Origin: G963669295 sp963669295
GTDB lineage: Bacteria; Bacteroidota; Bacteroidia; Flavobacteriales_D; CALLUQ01
Direction of reading: 5' to 3'
Length of the DNA stretch: 64,000 bases
Assembly: GCA_963669295.1 (NCBI GenBank)
Contig: OY769938.1
Location: forward strand, 1-64,000
Shown: piece by piece, positions 35,824 through 44,395 of the stretch
How positions within the stretch are numbered: position 1 is the first letter of the stretch
Layout of the letters: each line of letters opens with the position of its first letter
Made by a program: the position numbers and the translations under genes
The notes under the pieces: model-generated
What the model was told of the DNA's origin: nothing
The model's database searches: none
What the model saw: only the letters and a program-made list of their open reading frames with translations

Positions 35824-37401
35824 TTGAGGTGGTGTGATAACATATTAACTCTTCGTCTCCGGCTCGCTTTACTCGGAGCTTTTGTGCTAGGAATAGGCAT
35901 CATGCCTTCTCATGCACAAGACCCCCGTGAAGCCAAGGAACATTTCAAGAATCAGAATTACTTTGCGGCCAAAGATGTTTACGCACGGCTGATTAAAAAG
36001 AACCCCAATAACCCAGAGTTTCAATACAACCTGGGGCTTTGCTATTTGCGCACCAATATCGACAAAACCAAGGCCATTCCTTACCTTGAAAAAGCAGCTA
36101 AAATGCCTAAGGTCAATCCAGAAGTCACCTTTGATCTTGGTAAGGCGTATTCTTATAACTACGAATTTGACAAAGCCATTGAGGCATTTAATCGTTATAA
36201 AGCAGCCAACTCCAGTGGTGCGGCTAAAGCTGACAAAGCCATAGAAGATTGTCAAACTGCCAAAGCATTGATGAAGGCTCCATTAGACGTGACCTTTACC
36301 AACATGGGGCCTAAGATCAATTCCGAGTATCCCGATTACTACCCCTATGTGGCGAAAGACGAGTCGATTCTTGTGTACACCACCCGGAGGAAAGAAAGCA
36401 AGGGCGGAAAAGAATTTGATGGGTACTACCCTTCCGACGTATGGATGTCGATTCGCAATAAGGAAACCGGGGAATTAGCTCCTTCCAAAAGTGCAGGGTT
36501 GATGAATACCATGTATGATGAGCAGGCTGTTGGGCTTTCTGACGACGGCAAAACTGTTTTTGTATACATCGATCATGTTGATGATTATGGCGACATCTAT
36601 ACGTGCGAGATGTCTTCTTCGAATAAATATGGACGTAAAACCAAGTTAGGAGAAAGTGTTAACTCCAAAGAGTTTGAAACATCGGCTTCTATTTCTGCTG
36701 ATGGCAATACCCTTTTCTTTGCCAGTGCCCGCGATGGTGGGCAGGGCGGGCGCGACCTTTACATGGCACGCAAGCTACCTACTGGCGACTGGGCCCTACC
36801 ACAAAACCTGGGCACACAAATCAACACACCTAAAAACGAGGACTTCCCTACCCTATCGTTTGACAATCAAACATTGTACTTCTGTTCGGAAGGACACAAG
36901 GGCATGGGTGGTTACGACTTGTACTATTCGAAGTGGGAGCCTGAAAGCAATACCTGGAGTGCGCCACGTAACCTGGGACACCCCATCAATACCCCTTACG
37001 ACGACCGTACCATTTCCTTTTCGGAAGATGGTATGCATGCTTATGTTTCTGCCTTGCGCAAAGGTGGTGTGGGCGATTTAGATATTTATCAGGTAACCTA
37101 TAATGAGGTGGCTAATCAACCCGCCATCTTTGTGGTGCAACTGCCATCGCCATCGGGCGATACTTTAAAACCATTTATTACGGAAGGTGCTACCATCATT
37201 GTATTTGATGCAAATGAAGAAGAATATGGGAGTTACTTCCCCAATCCTAATACCGGGAAATTCATTATGGCTCTTCCCCCTGGTAAGTATAAAATGGAAA
37301 TTGAAGTGGAAGGGTTTGATTTAAAAACAGAAGCATTAGAGGTCAAGAGCTTTCACGTTCAAATGCCTGAAATTCAAAAATTCATCACCTTATCTCAATA
37401 A
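35824..37401 (+). CDS. TPR and PD40 beta-propeller protein, second copy
   Basis: The start is TTG at 35824; no ATG precedes MPSHAQ, which lies at the signal-peptide cleavage site, so TTG is needed to include the hydrophobic core (RLALLGAFVLGIGI). The 525-residue protein shares the layout of the preceding gene. TPR helices cover about 35-150 and PD40 blades about 165-430 (ISADGNTLFFASARDGGQGG, LSFDNQTLYFCSEGHKGMGG). It ends with one beta module (FPNPNTGKFIMALPPGKYK) and has no OmpA-like tail. It should be periplasmic or on the outer-membrane inner face. It is followed 7 bp later by the exonuclease gene, which it may co-transcribe by chance. The exact role is unknown. Confidence 0.78.
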   Translation: MRWCDNILTLRLRLALLGAFVLGIGIMPSHAQDPREAKEHFKNQNYFAAKDVYARLIKKNPNNPEFQYNLGLCYLRTNIDKTKAIPYLEKAAKMPKVNPEVTFDLGKAYSYNYEFDKAIEAFNRYKAANSSGAAKADKAIEDCQTAKALMKAPLDVTFTNMGPKINSEYPDYYPYVAKDESILVYTTRRKESKGGKEFDGYYPSDVWMSIRNKETGELAPSKSAGLMNTMYDEQAVGLSDDGKTVFVYIDHVDDYGDIYTCEMSSSNKYGRKTKLGESVNSKEFETSASISADGNTLFFASARDGGQGGRDLYMARKLPTGDWALPQNLGTQINTPKNEDFPTLSFDNQTLYFCSEGHKGMGGYDLYYSKWEPESNTWSAPRNLGHPINTPYDDRTISFSEDGMHAYVSALRKGGVGDLDIYQVTYNEVANQPAIFVVQLPSPSGDTLKPFITEGATIIVFDANEEEYGSYFPNPNTGKFIMALPPGKYKMEIEVEGFDLKTEALEVKSFHVQMPEIQKFITLSQ

Positions 37402-37408
37402 TTACTGA

Positions 37409-38182
37409 ATGAAACTTAACCTGGAGCGTCCCATCGCTTTTTTCGACATTGAATCTACTGGTATCAATGTTTCTTCCGACAGAATAGTAGAAATCTCCAT
37501 ATTAAAAGCATCGCCCGACGGCAGCAAAGAAGTATACACCCAACGGGTAAACCCTACCATTCCTATTCCGGTGCAGTCTTCTGAAATTCATGGCATTTAT
37601 GATGCCGACGTTGCTATGGAACCCACCTTTCAAGAGGTAGGCCCTAAGATTGCAGCGTTTATGGAGCATTGCGACCTGGCTGGTTTTAACTCTAACCGGT
37701 TTGATATTCCTATGTTGATGGAGGAGTTTTTACGTGCGGGCATCGACTTTCCAATGAAAGGGCGTCGATTCATTGATGTACAAAACATCTTCCACAAAAT
37801 GGAGCAACGTACCCTGGTGGCTGCCTATAAGTTTTACTGCGATAAACCGCTGGAAAATGCCCACAGTGCTGAGGCTGATGTAATTGCTACCTACGAAGTG
37901 TTAGAAGCACAGATTGAACGCTATAACGATCGACTGGAAAACGATATGGGCTTCTTGCATCAGTTTTCGATACAAGGGGGCACCCCGGTAGATTTTGCTG
38001 GCAGAATTGTGATGAACGAAGACAATGTAGAAGTGTTTAATTTTGGAAAGCACAAAGGCGTGCCGGTAACCGCCATTCTACAAAACGAACCCGGCTACTA
38101 CGGTTGGATGATGAATGGCGACTTCCCGCTGTACACCAAGAAAGTGTTGAGCGACATTAAAAAACGAATGGAAAATAAATGA
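37409..38182 (+). CDS. DnaQ-type 3'-5' exonuclease (DEDDh family)
   Basis: The 257-residue protein has the proofreading-exonuclease fold. AFFDIESTG supplies Asp13 and Glu15, a middle region LAGFNSNRFDIPML supplies the second acid, and AHSAEADV supplies His and Asp of the DEDDh set. The C-terminal 70 residues (NFGKHKGVPVTAIL, then YYGWMMNGDFPL) form the small module often attached to such exonucleases in Bacteroidota. It should trim 3' ends of DNA or RNA; it is not necessarily the polymerase III epsilon subunit. It overlaps the next gene by 4 bp. Confidence 0.9.
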   Translation: MKLNLERPIAFFDIESTGINVSSDRIVEISILKASPDGSKEVYTQRVNPTIPIPVQSSEIHGIYDADVAMEPTFQEVGPKIAAFMEHCDLAGFNSNRFDIPMLMEEFLRAGIDFPMKGRRFIDVQNIFHKMEQRTLVAAYKFYCDKPLENAHSAEADVIATYEVLEAQIERYNDRLENDMGFLHQFSIQGGTPVDFAGRIVMNEDNVEVFNFGKHKGVPVTAILQNEPGYYGWMMNGDFPLYTKKVLSDIKKRMENK

Positions 38183-38793
38183 AAATCATTTGCATTGGCA
38201 GGAACTATGCCGAACATGCCAAAGAATTAAATAACCCGGTTCCTGAGGAACCGGTGTTTTTTTTGAAGCCCGAAACGGCACTGCTGCCCAAAAGAAACCC
38301 GTTGTACTACCCCGAATTTACCAACGATCTCCACTTTGAGGTAGAGCTGGTATTGCGCATTAATAGACTGGGCAAAAGCATTGAAGCACGTTTTGCACAC
38401 AAGTATTATCAGCAAATAGGCATTGGCATCGATTTCACCGCCCGCGATGTACAAGCCGATTGCAAAGCCAAAGGGCTGCCCTGGGAAAAGGCCAAAGCTT
38501 TTGATCGTTCTGCCCCAGTAAGCGATGCTTTTATTGATAAAAGCGAGTTGGGCGATTTAAACAACATCAACTTCAGCATGCAAAAAAATGGGGAAGTGGT
38601 ACAACAAGGCAACACCAAAGACCTGCTCTTTCCTTTCGATCAAATCATTGCGCATGTTTCCAAATACTGCACTTTAAAAATTGGCGACCTTATTTTTACC
38701 GGTACACCAGCAGGCGTTGGATCGGTACAAATTGGCGATCGATTGGAGTGCTTTATTGAAGACCGACAATTGCTTACCGTGAACATTAAATAA
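38179..38793 (+). CDS. Fumarylacetoacetate hydrolase (FAH) family protein
   Basis: The 204-residue protein starts IICIGRNYAEHAKELN and carries the FAH-family metal ligands HFEVELV (Glu-x-Glu) near residue 53 and GIGIDFTARDVQ, plus FTGTPAGVG near the end. Members hydrolyse or decarboxylate 2-oxo-acid-type substrates in the cytoplasm; YcgM-like proteins of this size act on acylpyruvates or oxaloacetate. The specific substrate is unknown. It overlaps the exonuclease by 4 bp and the next small gene by one base. A perfect terminator-like hairpin with eight Ts lies inside its first 90 bases. Confidence 0.9.
   Translation: MKIICIGRNYAEHAKELNNPVPEEPVFFLKPETALLPKRNPLYYPEFTNDLHFEVELVLRINRLGKSIEARFAHKYYQQIGIGIDFTARDVQADCKAKGLPWEKAKAFDRSAPVSDAFIDKSELGDLNNINFSMQKNGEVVQQGNTKDLLFPFDQIIAHVSKYCTLKIGDLIFTGTPAGVGSVQIGDRLECFIEDRQLLTVNIK
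38236..38264 (+). terminator. Intragenic terminator-like hairpin near the start of the FAH-family gene
   Basis: CCGGTTCC (38236-38243) and GGAACCGG (38247-38254) form a perfect 8-bp stem with a 3-base loop, followed by TG and eight Ts (38257-38264). It has the form of an intrinsic terminator but lies about 60 bases inside an intact coding sequence. The amino acids it encodes, NPVPEEPVFFLKP, are typical for the family, so it could be a coincidence of codon choice or an attenuator. Confidence 0.45.
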
Positions 38794-39167
38794 TGACCGA
38801 GCTTGATGAGCAACTGGTAGAAGCCGTCATGTACTTTGACGTAAGCAAAGTAGTGAATTGCCTTGAGCAAGGAGCTAATGCCAACTGTTATATCCCCTAC
38901 TCCGACCTCAACGAAGCAGATGAAAAGCACCAACCTACCAGTCCGTTGCGCATGGTGGTATTTCGTATTTCTGATAACTTGCTCGAAGACCACCAACTTG
39001 AACATTTTGTAACAATTACTGAACTGTTATTACAGCATGGTGCTGATGCGCCATCGGCCCTTGAATTGTCGGAATTGAGGTATGGCCCTATGCCCGATGA
39101 TGTTGATATTACTACCCCTTTTGCCAAGGTAGTACAGTTGATTATGGACGCTGCACAAGCTACTTGA
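38793..39167 (+). CDS. Small ankyrin-like protein
   Basis: The 124-residue protein starts at an ATG overlapping the FAH-family stop by one base (TAATG). Two stretches look like ankyrin helices: DVSKVVNCLEQGANANCY at about 17-34 and FVTITELLLQHGADAPSALE at about 70-89, each with the typical hydrophobic-LL-x-x-GA pattern. No signal peptide or membrane segment is seen, so it should be cytoplasmic. Function is unknown. Small ankyrin proteins can act as binding adaptors or immunity proteins, but nothing nearby looks like a toxin. Confidence 0.68.
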   Translation: MTELDEQLVEAVMYFDVSKVVNCLEQGANANCYIPYSDLNEADEKHQPTSPLRMVVFRISDNLLEDHQLEHFVTITELLLQHGADAPSALELSELRYGPMPDDVDITTPFAKVVQLIMDAAQAT

Positions 39168-39169
39168 TT

Positions 39170-39514
39170 ATGCCAACATTTACCTTTCAGCATTTCTCTT
39201 GCCATGCAGATGTTTATACTGCCGGCAAAGACCTTGTGGTGCGCTTTTACGACGCCAGCAAAGAACAAACCGAAGCGCAAATAGTAAATTGCGTAATTGT
39301 TGACCCTGGCTATGGCTACATTAGCCTGAAGTTTAAAGGGGAAGATGCCTTGCTAAGCGGCTATCTTGACGAGCGTGTTTTTACCGACGAGATGATTCAT
39401 GTTGCCATAGATTTTGTGGAGCAACTTTCGCCCCATTCTAGTGCCGCCTATATCCCTCACCATGTGCGCAAGGTGGCATTTACCGGGTATATTGAATACA
39501 ACGGGGAGTACTAA
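39170..39514 (+). CDS. Hypothetical protein
   Basis: The ATG at 39170 lies 2 bases after the upstream stop; a TTG two codons earlier is possible. The 114-residue protein has no signal peptide or membrane segment and I do not recognise a family. It has alternating strands (TFTFQHFSCHADVYT, KDLVVRFYDA, GYISLKFKGEDALLSGYL) and a helix (EMIHVAIDFVEQL) before AAYIPHHVRKVAFTGYIEYN. It is the last gene of the run exonuclease, FAH-family, ankyrin-like. Its stop shares CTAA with the convergent subtilase gene. Tight spacing supports it being real. Confidence 0.6.
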   Translation: MPTFTFQHFSCHADVYTAGKDLVVRFYDASKEQTEAQIVNCVIVDPGYGYISLKFKGEDALLSGYLDERVFTDEMIHVAIDFVEQLSPHSSAAYIPHHVRKVAFTGYIEYNGEY

Positions 39515-41184
39515 AACTTAATGATTTTCTCTACATACTCATCGCTGGCAGTGGTAATGCGCATGATGTAAGTACCGGTTCTTAAAACGGCAAGATCTTC
39601 GTCGATGCGAATGTTACAAAAACTGTTGGCTTCCAAACTTACCTTTTTGCTAAAAGTTAATCGTCCCAAATGATCTACCAACTCAATGGTAGCCGTTTGT
39701 GCCTGATGCGAGTAGAACATTACCTTGAGGTAATTCGAAAATGGGTTAGGGTAAATGCCCAATAGCTGGTCGGAAGCAGGACCATTTTCACCAATGGTTC
39801 CTGAAAGGTAGAGGTGGGCACGGTAAAAGTTGGGAATGCCGTACCCCACAAAGTCGTCGGGGTTGTTGTATTGGTGGGCACTTTTTTCGATGGCGTGTAA
39901 GATTTCCATGTTGGTACGGTCGGGGTGTGCCTGCCACAAGCAAGCGGCCATGCCTGCAATGATGGGCGACGAAAAGGAAGTGCCACTGCCATACACTACT
40001 TCGCCATTGGTAGAGGCCACTACTGCTCCCGATCCCTGCCCTGCTACGTTGGGCTTTACCCTGCCATCAAACGATGGTCCTTTGGAGCTGAAGGAAGCAT
40101 ATACGCCATCCTTATCTACTGCTCCTACGGTAAGTGCACTATCGGCATCGGCCGGAGCACTGATGTAGTACCAGGAGTTATTGCCTGAATTGCCTGCACT
40201 GGTTACCGGTAACATGCCTTTGCTGGCCGCAATGTCGGTAGCAATGGTAATGCGTGTGGTATTGCCATCTAAATCGGCATAGGTATGGTTTTGCAAGGTA
40301 TCGTCGAATCGAGTATAGCCCAGTGAAGTATTGAGGATGTCGGCTCCTGCACTATCGGCAAACTCAGCTGCTGCCACCCAATTGTCTTCTTCAATGATAA
40401 ACTCGTTGGGGCCATTTTCGGAGCGCAGCAGCAACACTTGAGCCTCGGGCGCTGTTCCCAACAGCCTACCGGGCACTCTTCCTACAATGGTAGATAACAC
40501 ATGCATGCCATGGTTGCTGCCATGGTATACCGTAGCATCTCCATCTACAAAGTCCCATGCACCAACAATGCGATTGTTGTTGCGCAAATAATCGAATGTA
40601 GGCAGTTGATCTACGAACGAAAAGCCAGCATCTATCACTGCTATAAGCATGCCGGAACCATCAAAGCCATCTTCGTGCAAAAGGTGTCCTGATAACATGC
40701 TGATTTGATCGTACGACTCGCCATAAATGTTTTCGTAATAGCTCGACACATCACATTTCAAGAAATTGGTTTCGAGTTTGTTTGGTGTTTTCTCCACCTC
40801 ATGGGCATCGACCGACTTTACTTGCTGTACAAAAGAGTAATTGCGTATGGCATTTAGTGCTAACGTGTCTTGCGTGTAAATGGTAATGGCATTGAACCAC
40901 TTTGAGCGGTGAATGAATTGAATGTCGGCCGCTGAATTGAGGATGCTGTCTACATAGTGTGGGTTGGGCGGCAAATCGTTTTCAACAACAGCAATGTTTT
41001 GGTTGGTCCTTCGTTGCAAGGCCTTTGCAGAAAGGTATTGCGATGGGTTGTTGATGGAGTAAGGACTGCCTGCTTTGTCGGTAAATTGCACCCAATATTT
41101 AGACGGTGCTGTTTGTGCCATGAGGGCACAACAAGCATGAATCAATAAGATGGTAAGCAGTTGCTTTACTGCGTTAATTGCCAT
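39511..41184 (-). CDS. Subtilisin-like (S8) serine protease with T9SS type A sorting domain
   Basis: The start at 41184 gives MAINAVKQLLTILLIHACCA and a signal peptide ending in MAQ; an ATG nine codons upstream (41211) is an alternative. In the 557-residue protein the catalytic triad is Asp185 (AVIDAGFSF), His225 (NHGMHVLS) and Ser in GTSFSSPIIAGMA. Residues before about 145 form a propeptide-like region. The last 75 residues are the T9SS type A domain (GIYPNPFSNYLKV, then DHLGRL, then GTYIMRITT). It is a secreted or surface protease. It overlaps the end of the upstream lipoprotein gene by 11 bp, so the two are probably co-transcribed. Confidence 0.92.
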   Translation of the reverse strand: MAINAVKQLLTILLIHACCALMAQTAPSKYWVQFTDKAGSPYSINNPSQYLSAKALQRRTNQNIAVVENDLPPNPHYVDSILNSAADIQFIHRSKWFNAITIYTQDTLALNAIRNYSFVQQVKSVDAHEVEKTPNKLETNFLKCDVSSYYENIYGESYDQISMLSGHLLHEDGFDGSGMLIAVIDAGFSFVDQLPTFDYLRNNNRIVGAWDFVDGDATVYHGSNHGMHVLSTIVGRVPGRLLGTAPEAQVLLLRSENGPNEFIIEEDNWVAAAEFADSAGADILNTSLGYTRFDDTLQNHTYADLDGNTTRITIATDIAASKGMLPVTSAGNSGNNSWYYISAPADADSALTVGAVDKDGVYASFSSKGPSFDGRVKPNVAGQGSGAVVASTNGEVVYGSGTSFSSPIIAGMAACLWQAHPDRTNMEILHAIEKSAHQYNNPDDFVGYGIPNFYRAHLYLSGTIGENGPASDQLLGIYPNPFSNYLKVMFYSHQAQTATIELVDHLGRLTFSKKVSLEANSFCNIRIDEDLAVLRTGTYIMRITTASDEYVEKIIKF

Positions 41185-41881
41185 ATCCAGTAATGGTTTG
41201 ATAATATTCAATTCCGGTATTTATGGCACCGGGGTCCTGGATAGTAAAGTCGAGATCAGTATCCAAATCGATGTATACTTTGTAGATAAGTCCTATGCCT
41301 GTAGCATAGGTTTCAATAGCACGTTGCCTTTTTACAAAGTTAGAATCTGCAATTTGGGTAACTTGTAAAGTGCTGTCGAACGGAAGGTTGTTGATGGAAG
41401 CACTTTGATGCACAGTAGTGTATTCGTAGTCGCGCTCACTATCGGTGTTGTACACATTGCCGTCCCATGTTTTGCCTTCCTTAATGGGAAATACGAGCCG
41501 TAGGTAACGAATGTTTTCTTCTACCTTTTCTACCCTGGTTTCGGTAGCATTGGCAAACCATACATCGGTAAGCCCCCATGGCAAGGTATCGTTGGCACGT
41601 TTAAATCGCTCTAACCGCATGGTTTCCCTGCCTTCGTTATCGGTAAATAGTTCGGCCACTACCTCGCGCAACTGAAAGTGTGTGGTATCGTGTATACTTA
41701 CATCATCGTCGTGATAAATAGAATCTACCTCATAGGTAATCCAACTACCCACTGTTACTGGAAAGTATTCATAACCATTGTAAATGGTGTATTCAATGGT
41801 TTCCCTTTTCTTACAAGAGGCTACCAGTAAGAGGGCAATTAATGGGAGTATAAAGAGACGTATGTAGGTGTTTTTACGCAA
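41174..41881 (-). CDS. Lipoprotein of unknown function
   Basis: The 235-residue protein has a lipoprotein signal with lipobox LLVASC, Cys at about residue 23, followed by KKRETIEY. The mature part begins YEYFPVTVGSWITYEVDSIYHDD. That opening is typical of Bacteroidota lipoproteins with a beta-rich fold, with further strands LRLVFPIKEGKTWDGNVY and a C-terminal GIGLIYKVYIDLDTD. I do not recognise a named family. It is 3 bp after the MORN-like gene and overlaps the subtilase gene; the three genes form one leftward run. It should lie in the outer membrane or periplasm. Confidence 0.7.
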   Translation of the reverse strand: MRKNTYIRLFILPLIALLLVASCKKRETIEYTIYNGYEYFPVTVGSWITYEVDSIYHDDDVSIHDTTHFQLREVVAELFTDNEGRETMRLERFKRANDTLPWGLTDVWFANATETRVEKVEENIRYLRLVFPIKEGKTWDGNVYNTDSERDYEYTTVHQSASINNLPFDSTLQVTQIADSNFVKRQRAIETYATGIGLIYKVYIDLDTDLDFTIQDPGAINTGIEYYQTITGYGN

Positions 41882-41884
41882 TAA

Positions 41885-42892
41885 TTACCTTGGCTTTAAT
41901 GTATCTACGAGTGTTCCGTTTTCATAAATTTCGGTTTTTTCGAGCACACCTCCAATATTAAAGTACTTTACCTTGCCTTGTAACTTGCCGTTTTTATAGG
42001 TTCCTTTGCGTTTCAATTGTTGCCCTTCGAGGTATTCCACCCACTCTTCCTCTCCTTCATCCAACACTTGTTCGCGCTTCTTTTTCCACTCTCCTACATT
42101 GTGGTATTCCTTAAATTCTCCATGCTTCACCCCATTCTTGTAGTTGATTTCCGATTTGGGAATGTCTCCAGGGTGGTATTCGGTAATCAAGCCGGTTTCT
42201 ATCTTGGTTTTTACCACGTTACCCGCCCTGTACAGGCGCTGCATCTTAATCGAACCATCGGCATTGTAAAACTTCCATCCACCATCTTTTAGCCCGTCTT
42301 TGTAATTACCATCCAACACCATTCCTCCTTTTGCATTGTATTTCTTGTATTTGCCGTTCAACAAGTCGTTCGAAAAACTGCTTTCAGTGGCTACCTGGCC
42401 GGTACGTCGATACAATTGCTTCCATGCTCCTTCTTTTTGATCATTCGACCACATGGTGACTTCCGCCACACTGCCATCGTAGTAAAAATCGGTGCACTTG
42501 CCATGCTTTTTCCCTTTTACATAGGTTTCTTCGGCTGTTTTATAACCTCGCAAGTGATAATAGGTCCACACCCCTTCTTTTTGCTGATTTACATAGGTAC
42601 CTTCACTTAGCTTCACGCCTTTTCGTTCTGGAAAAAAGGTAGTGGTATGCGCCACATCTTTTCCTTCTTCAAACACACTTATTGCTTTGGGGTTGCCATT
42701 GCCATAGTTGTACTTGAAAGTACCGTAGGGCTTGTCGTCTTTGAACTGTCCCTGGTAGGCAATGATGTCGGTATTTTCGAACATTTTTCGCCACTGTCCC
42801 TGCTTTTTTCCATTTACTATTTGGTTGAACGGCTGTGCCGCTGCTGCCAACGAAAAAATGGCCAATGTGATGCTTGTGATTAGTCGTATCAT
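41885..42892 (-). CDS. Exported MORN-repeat-like (YwqK-type) protein
   Basis: The start at 42892 gives MIRLITSITLAIFSLAAAAQ, a clean signal peptide; the longer frame to 42961 adds an unlikely extra hydrophobic leader. The 335-residue protein consists of about ten repeats of the form G-x-W/F-K-x-Y-x-x-x-G (QGQFKDDKPYGTFKYNYGNG, KEGVWTYYHLRG, GGWKFYNADGS), the YwqK/MORN pattern. Such repeats make an extended beta-structure that can bind lipids or proteins. The database name of antitoxin for YwqK has little functional support here. It is the first gene of the run with the lipoprotein and subtilase. Confidence 0.8.
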   Translation of the reverse strand: MIRLITSITLAIFSLAAAAQPFNQIVNGKKQGQWRKMFENTDIIAYQGQFKDDKPYGTFKYNYGNGNPKAISVFEEGKDVAHTTTFFPERKGVKLSEGTYVNQQKEGVWTYYHLRGYKTAEETYVKGKKHGKCTDFYYDGSVAEVTMWSNDQKEGAWKQLYRRTGQVATESSFSNDLLNGKYKKYNAKGGMVLDGNYKDGLKDGGWKFYNADGSIKMQRLYRAGNVVKTKIETGLITEYHPGDIPKSEINYKNGVKHGEFKEYHNVGEWKKKREQVLDEGEEEWVEYLEGQQLKRKGTYKNGKLQGKVKYFNIGGVLEKTEIYENGTLVDTLKPR

Positions 42893-43053
42893 ACGCTTAT
42901 AACCGTTAATCCATAATAAAGATACAAGAATACTTACAAAAGTCAGGCCTAAGATAAGCACTTGGGTGTAATGTATGCTTGTTCGAGGAATAGATGTTAC
43001 TTATAAACTGCGTTTGGAGGGTATTTATTACAAGGCATTCCCTAGAATTGTAC

Positions 43054-43061
43054 TATATTTG
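43054..43061 (+). promoter_or_regulatory. -7 promoter box upstream of the methyltransferase gene
   Basis: TATATTTG at 43054-43061 matches TAnnTTTG. It lies inside the longest reading frame (from 42975) and 21 bases before the ATG at 43083, so it supports the downstream start. No TTG is seen at ideal spacing. Confidence 0.5.
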
Positions 43062-43082
43062 GCGGCGATAATTGGGTCACCG

Positions 43083-43856
43083 ATGAAGAAAATCATTTCT
43101 TTCTTTCTACGCAAAGTGCCTCGGAAGTACTTGCAATTGTTCAGCCACATTGGGTTGCGTATCCTGGCAGTATTTTATGCTGGCAGTAAGGTACAATGCA
43201 CTGTTTGCGAAAATAAGTTCCGCAAATTTTTGCCTTACGGTTATGTGGTATCGCGCGAAAATGCGTTGTGTCCTAAGTGTTTGGCATTGGAGCGCCACCG
43301 ATTGATGTGGGTGTACTTAAAGCGGGAAACCGACTTTTTTACTGCACCGCTAAAAGTGTTGCATGTAGCTCCTGAATTGTGTTTCATCAAGCGTTTTGAG
43401 AATTCTGGTAACCTCGATTACATTACGGGCGACCTCGAATCGCCACTGGCTAAGGTGAAGATGGACGTACACGAAATTCCTTTCGACGACAATACCTTTG
43501 ATGTGTTGTTTTGCAACCACGTATTGGAGCATGTAGAAGACGACATTGCTGTGATGAAGGAAATAAGGCGGGTAATGAAGCCCGGTGGGTGGGCCATTTT
43601 ACAGTCGCCACAAGACATGAACCTCGAAACGACTTACGAAGACAAGTCGATTACCGACCCTAAGGAGCGCGAAAAACATTTTGGGCAGTACGACCACTTG
43701 CGCATGTATGGCCGCGACTATGGCGAGCGATTGGCCTCTAGCGGTTTTGAAGTAAAGCCTTACGATTATGCTGAAGCGATGACTGAGGAAGAGATTGCAA
43801 AGTATTGCTTTATGAAGGGGGAGTTGGTATACGTGTGTTACAAGCCCATGGTCTAA
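43083..43856 (+). CDS. Class I SAM-dependent methyltransferase with N-terminal Cys motif
   Basis: The start at 43083 (MKKIISFFLRKVPRKYL) is preferred because a promoter box precedes it. The 257-residue protein has a CTVCENKFRKFLPYG and CPKCLALERHRLMW four-cysteine segment near residues 38-80 that may bind zinc. A methyltransferase-11 domain follows: KVLHVAPEL, FDDNTFDVLFCNHVLEHVEDD, then KPGGWAILQSP. The C-terminal FGQYDHLRMYGRDYGERL is common in the group. The substrate is unknown; a glycan or lipid target is plausible beside the envelope-sugar operon with which it converges. Its stop shares CTAA with gmhB. Confidence 0.85.
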   Translation: MKKIISFFLRKVPRKYLQLFSHIGLRILAVFYAGSKVQCTVCENKFRKFLPYGYVVSRENALCPKCLALERHRLMWVYLKRETDFFTAPLKVLHVAPELCFIKRFENSGNLDYITGDLESPLAKVKMDVHEIPFDDNTFDVLFCNHVLEHVEDDIAVMKEIRRVMKPGGWAILQSPQDMNLETTYEDKSITDPKEREKHFGQYDHLRMYGRDYGERLASSGFEVKPYDYAEAMTEEEIAKYCFMKGELVYVCYKPMV

Positions 43857-44395
43857 AGTAAGGCGGCCAGTTCACTTAAACTTTTCAATACTATCTTACT
43901 GTTGGCATCTTGCTCCAACGCCTCGTTGATGTACACGTTGTACATACCCAGCCGTTGGCCAAATTCCATATCGCTGGGGGCATCGCCTACCATAATAGCT
44001 TTCGAAAAGTTAACTGCTGGAAATGCTTGTTGTGCCTGTAGTGCCATGCCGGTATTGGGCTTGCGGCACGAAGCATTGGCACTGGCCAATTCGGGGCAAT
44101 AATACACTCCATCAATACGACCACCAGCTGCTTTGATGTGGTGCAGCATGTGTTGGTGTACGGCAGTTAATGCCTCGTGGGTCATCAATCCTTTACCTAT
44201 GCCTTGTTGGTTGGTGACGATAAAAATTTGCCCGAAAATCTTTGAGAATTGTGCGATGGCTGCTGCTGCTCCGGAAAGGAATTCAAATTCACTCACCGTT
44301 TTCACATAGTCGCCCATCAGCCGTTTGTTGATGACACCATCGCGATCGAGAAACAACGACCACGATGCATCAATGCCTAACGATGAAAGTGCCAT
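43853..44395 (-). CDS. gmhB: D-glycero-manno-heptose 1,7-bisphosphate 7-phosphatase (HAD family)
   Basis: The 180-residue HAD phosphatase has the nucleophile motif SLFLDRDGVINKR near residue 14, IFIVTNQQGIGKGLM, and the terminal MVGDAPSDMEFGQ. CPELASANASCRKPNTGM is in the place of the zinc-binding loop of GmhB, with only part of the usual Cys/His set. It removes the 7-phosphate of heptose bisphosphate in nucleotide-heptose synthesis. The gmhA gene directly upstream (one-base overlap) supports the assignment over histidinol phosphatase. It is the last gene of the leftward operon. Confidence 0.85.
   Translation of the reverse strand: MALSSLGIDASWSLFLDRDGVINKRLMGDYVKTVSEFEFLSGAAAAIAQFSKIFGQIFIVTNQQGIGKGLMTHEALTAVHQHMLHHIKAAGGRIDGVYYCPELASANASCRKPNTGMALQAQQAFPAVNFSKAIMVGDAPSDMEFGQRLGMYNVYINEALEQDANSKIVLKSLSELAALL

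Noticed and set aside
41885..42892. Antitoxin of a toxin-antitoxin pair
   Set aside because: YwqK-type repeats often carry that label, but this protein has a signal peptide and no toxin gene is adjacent.
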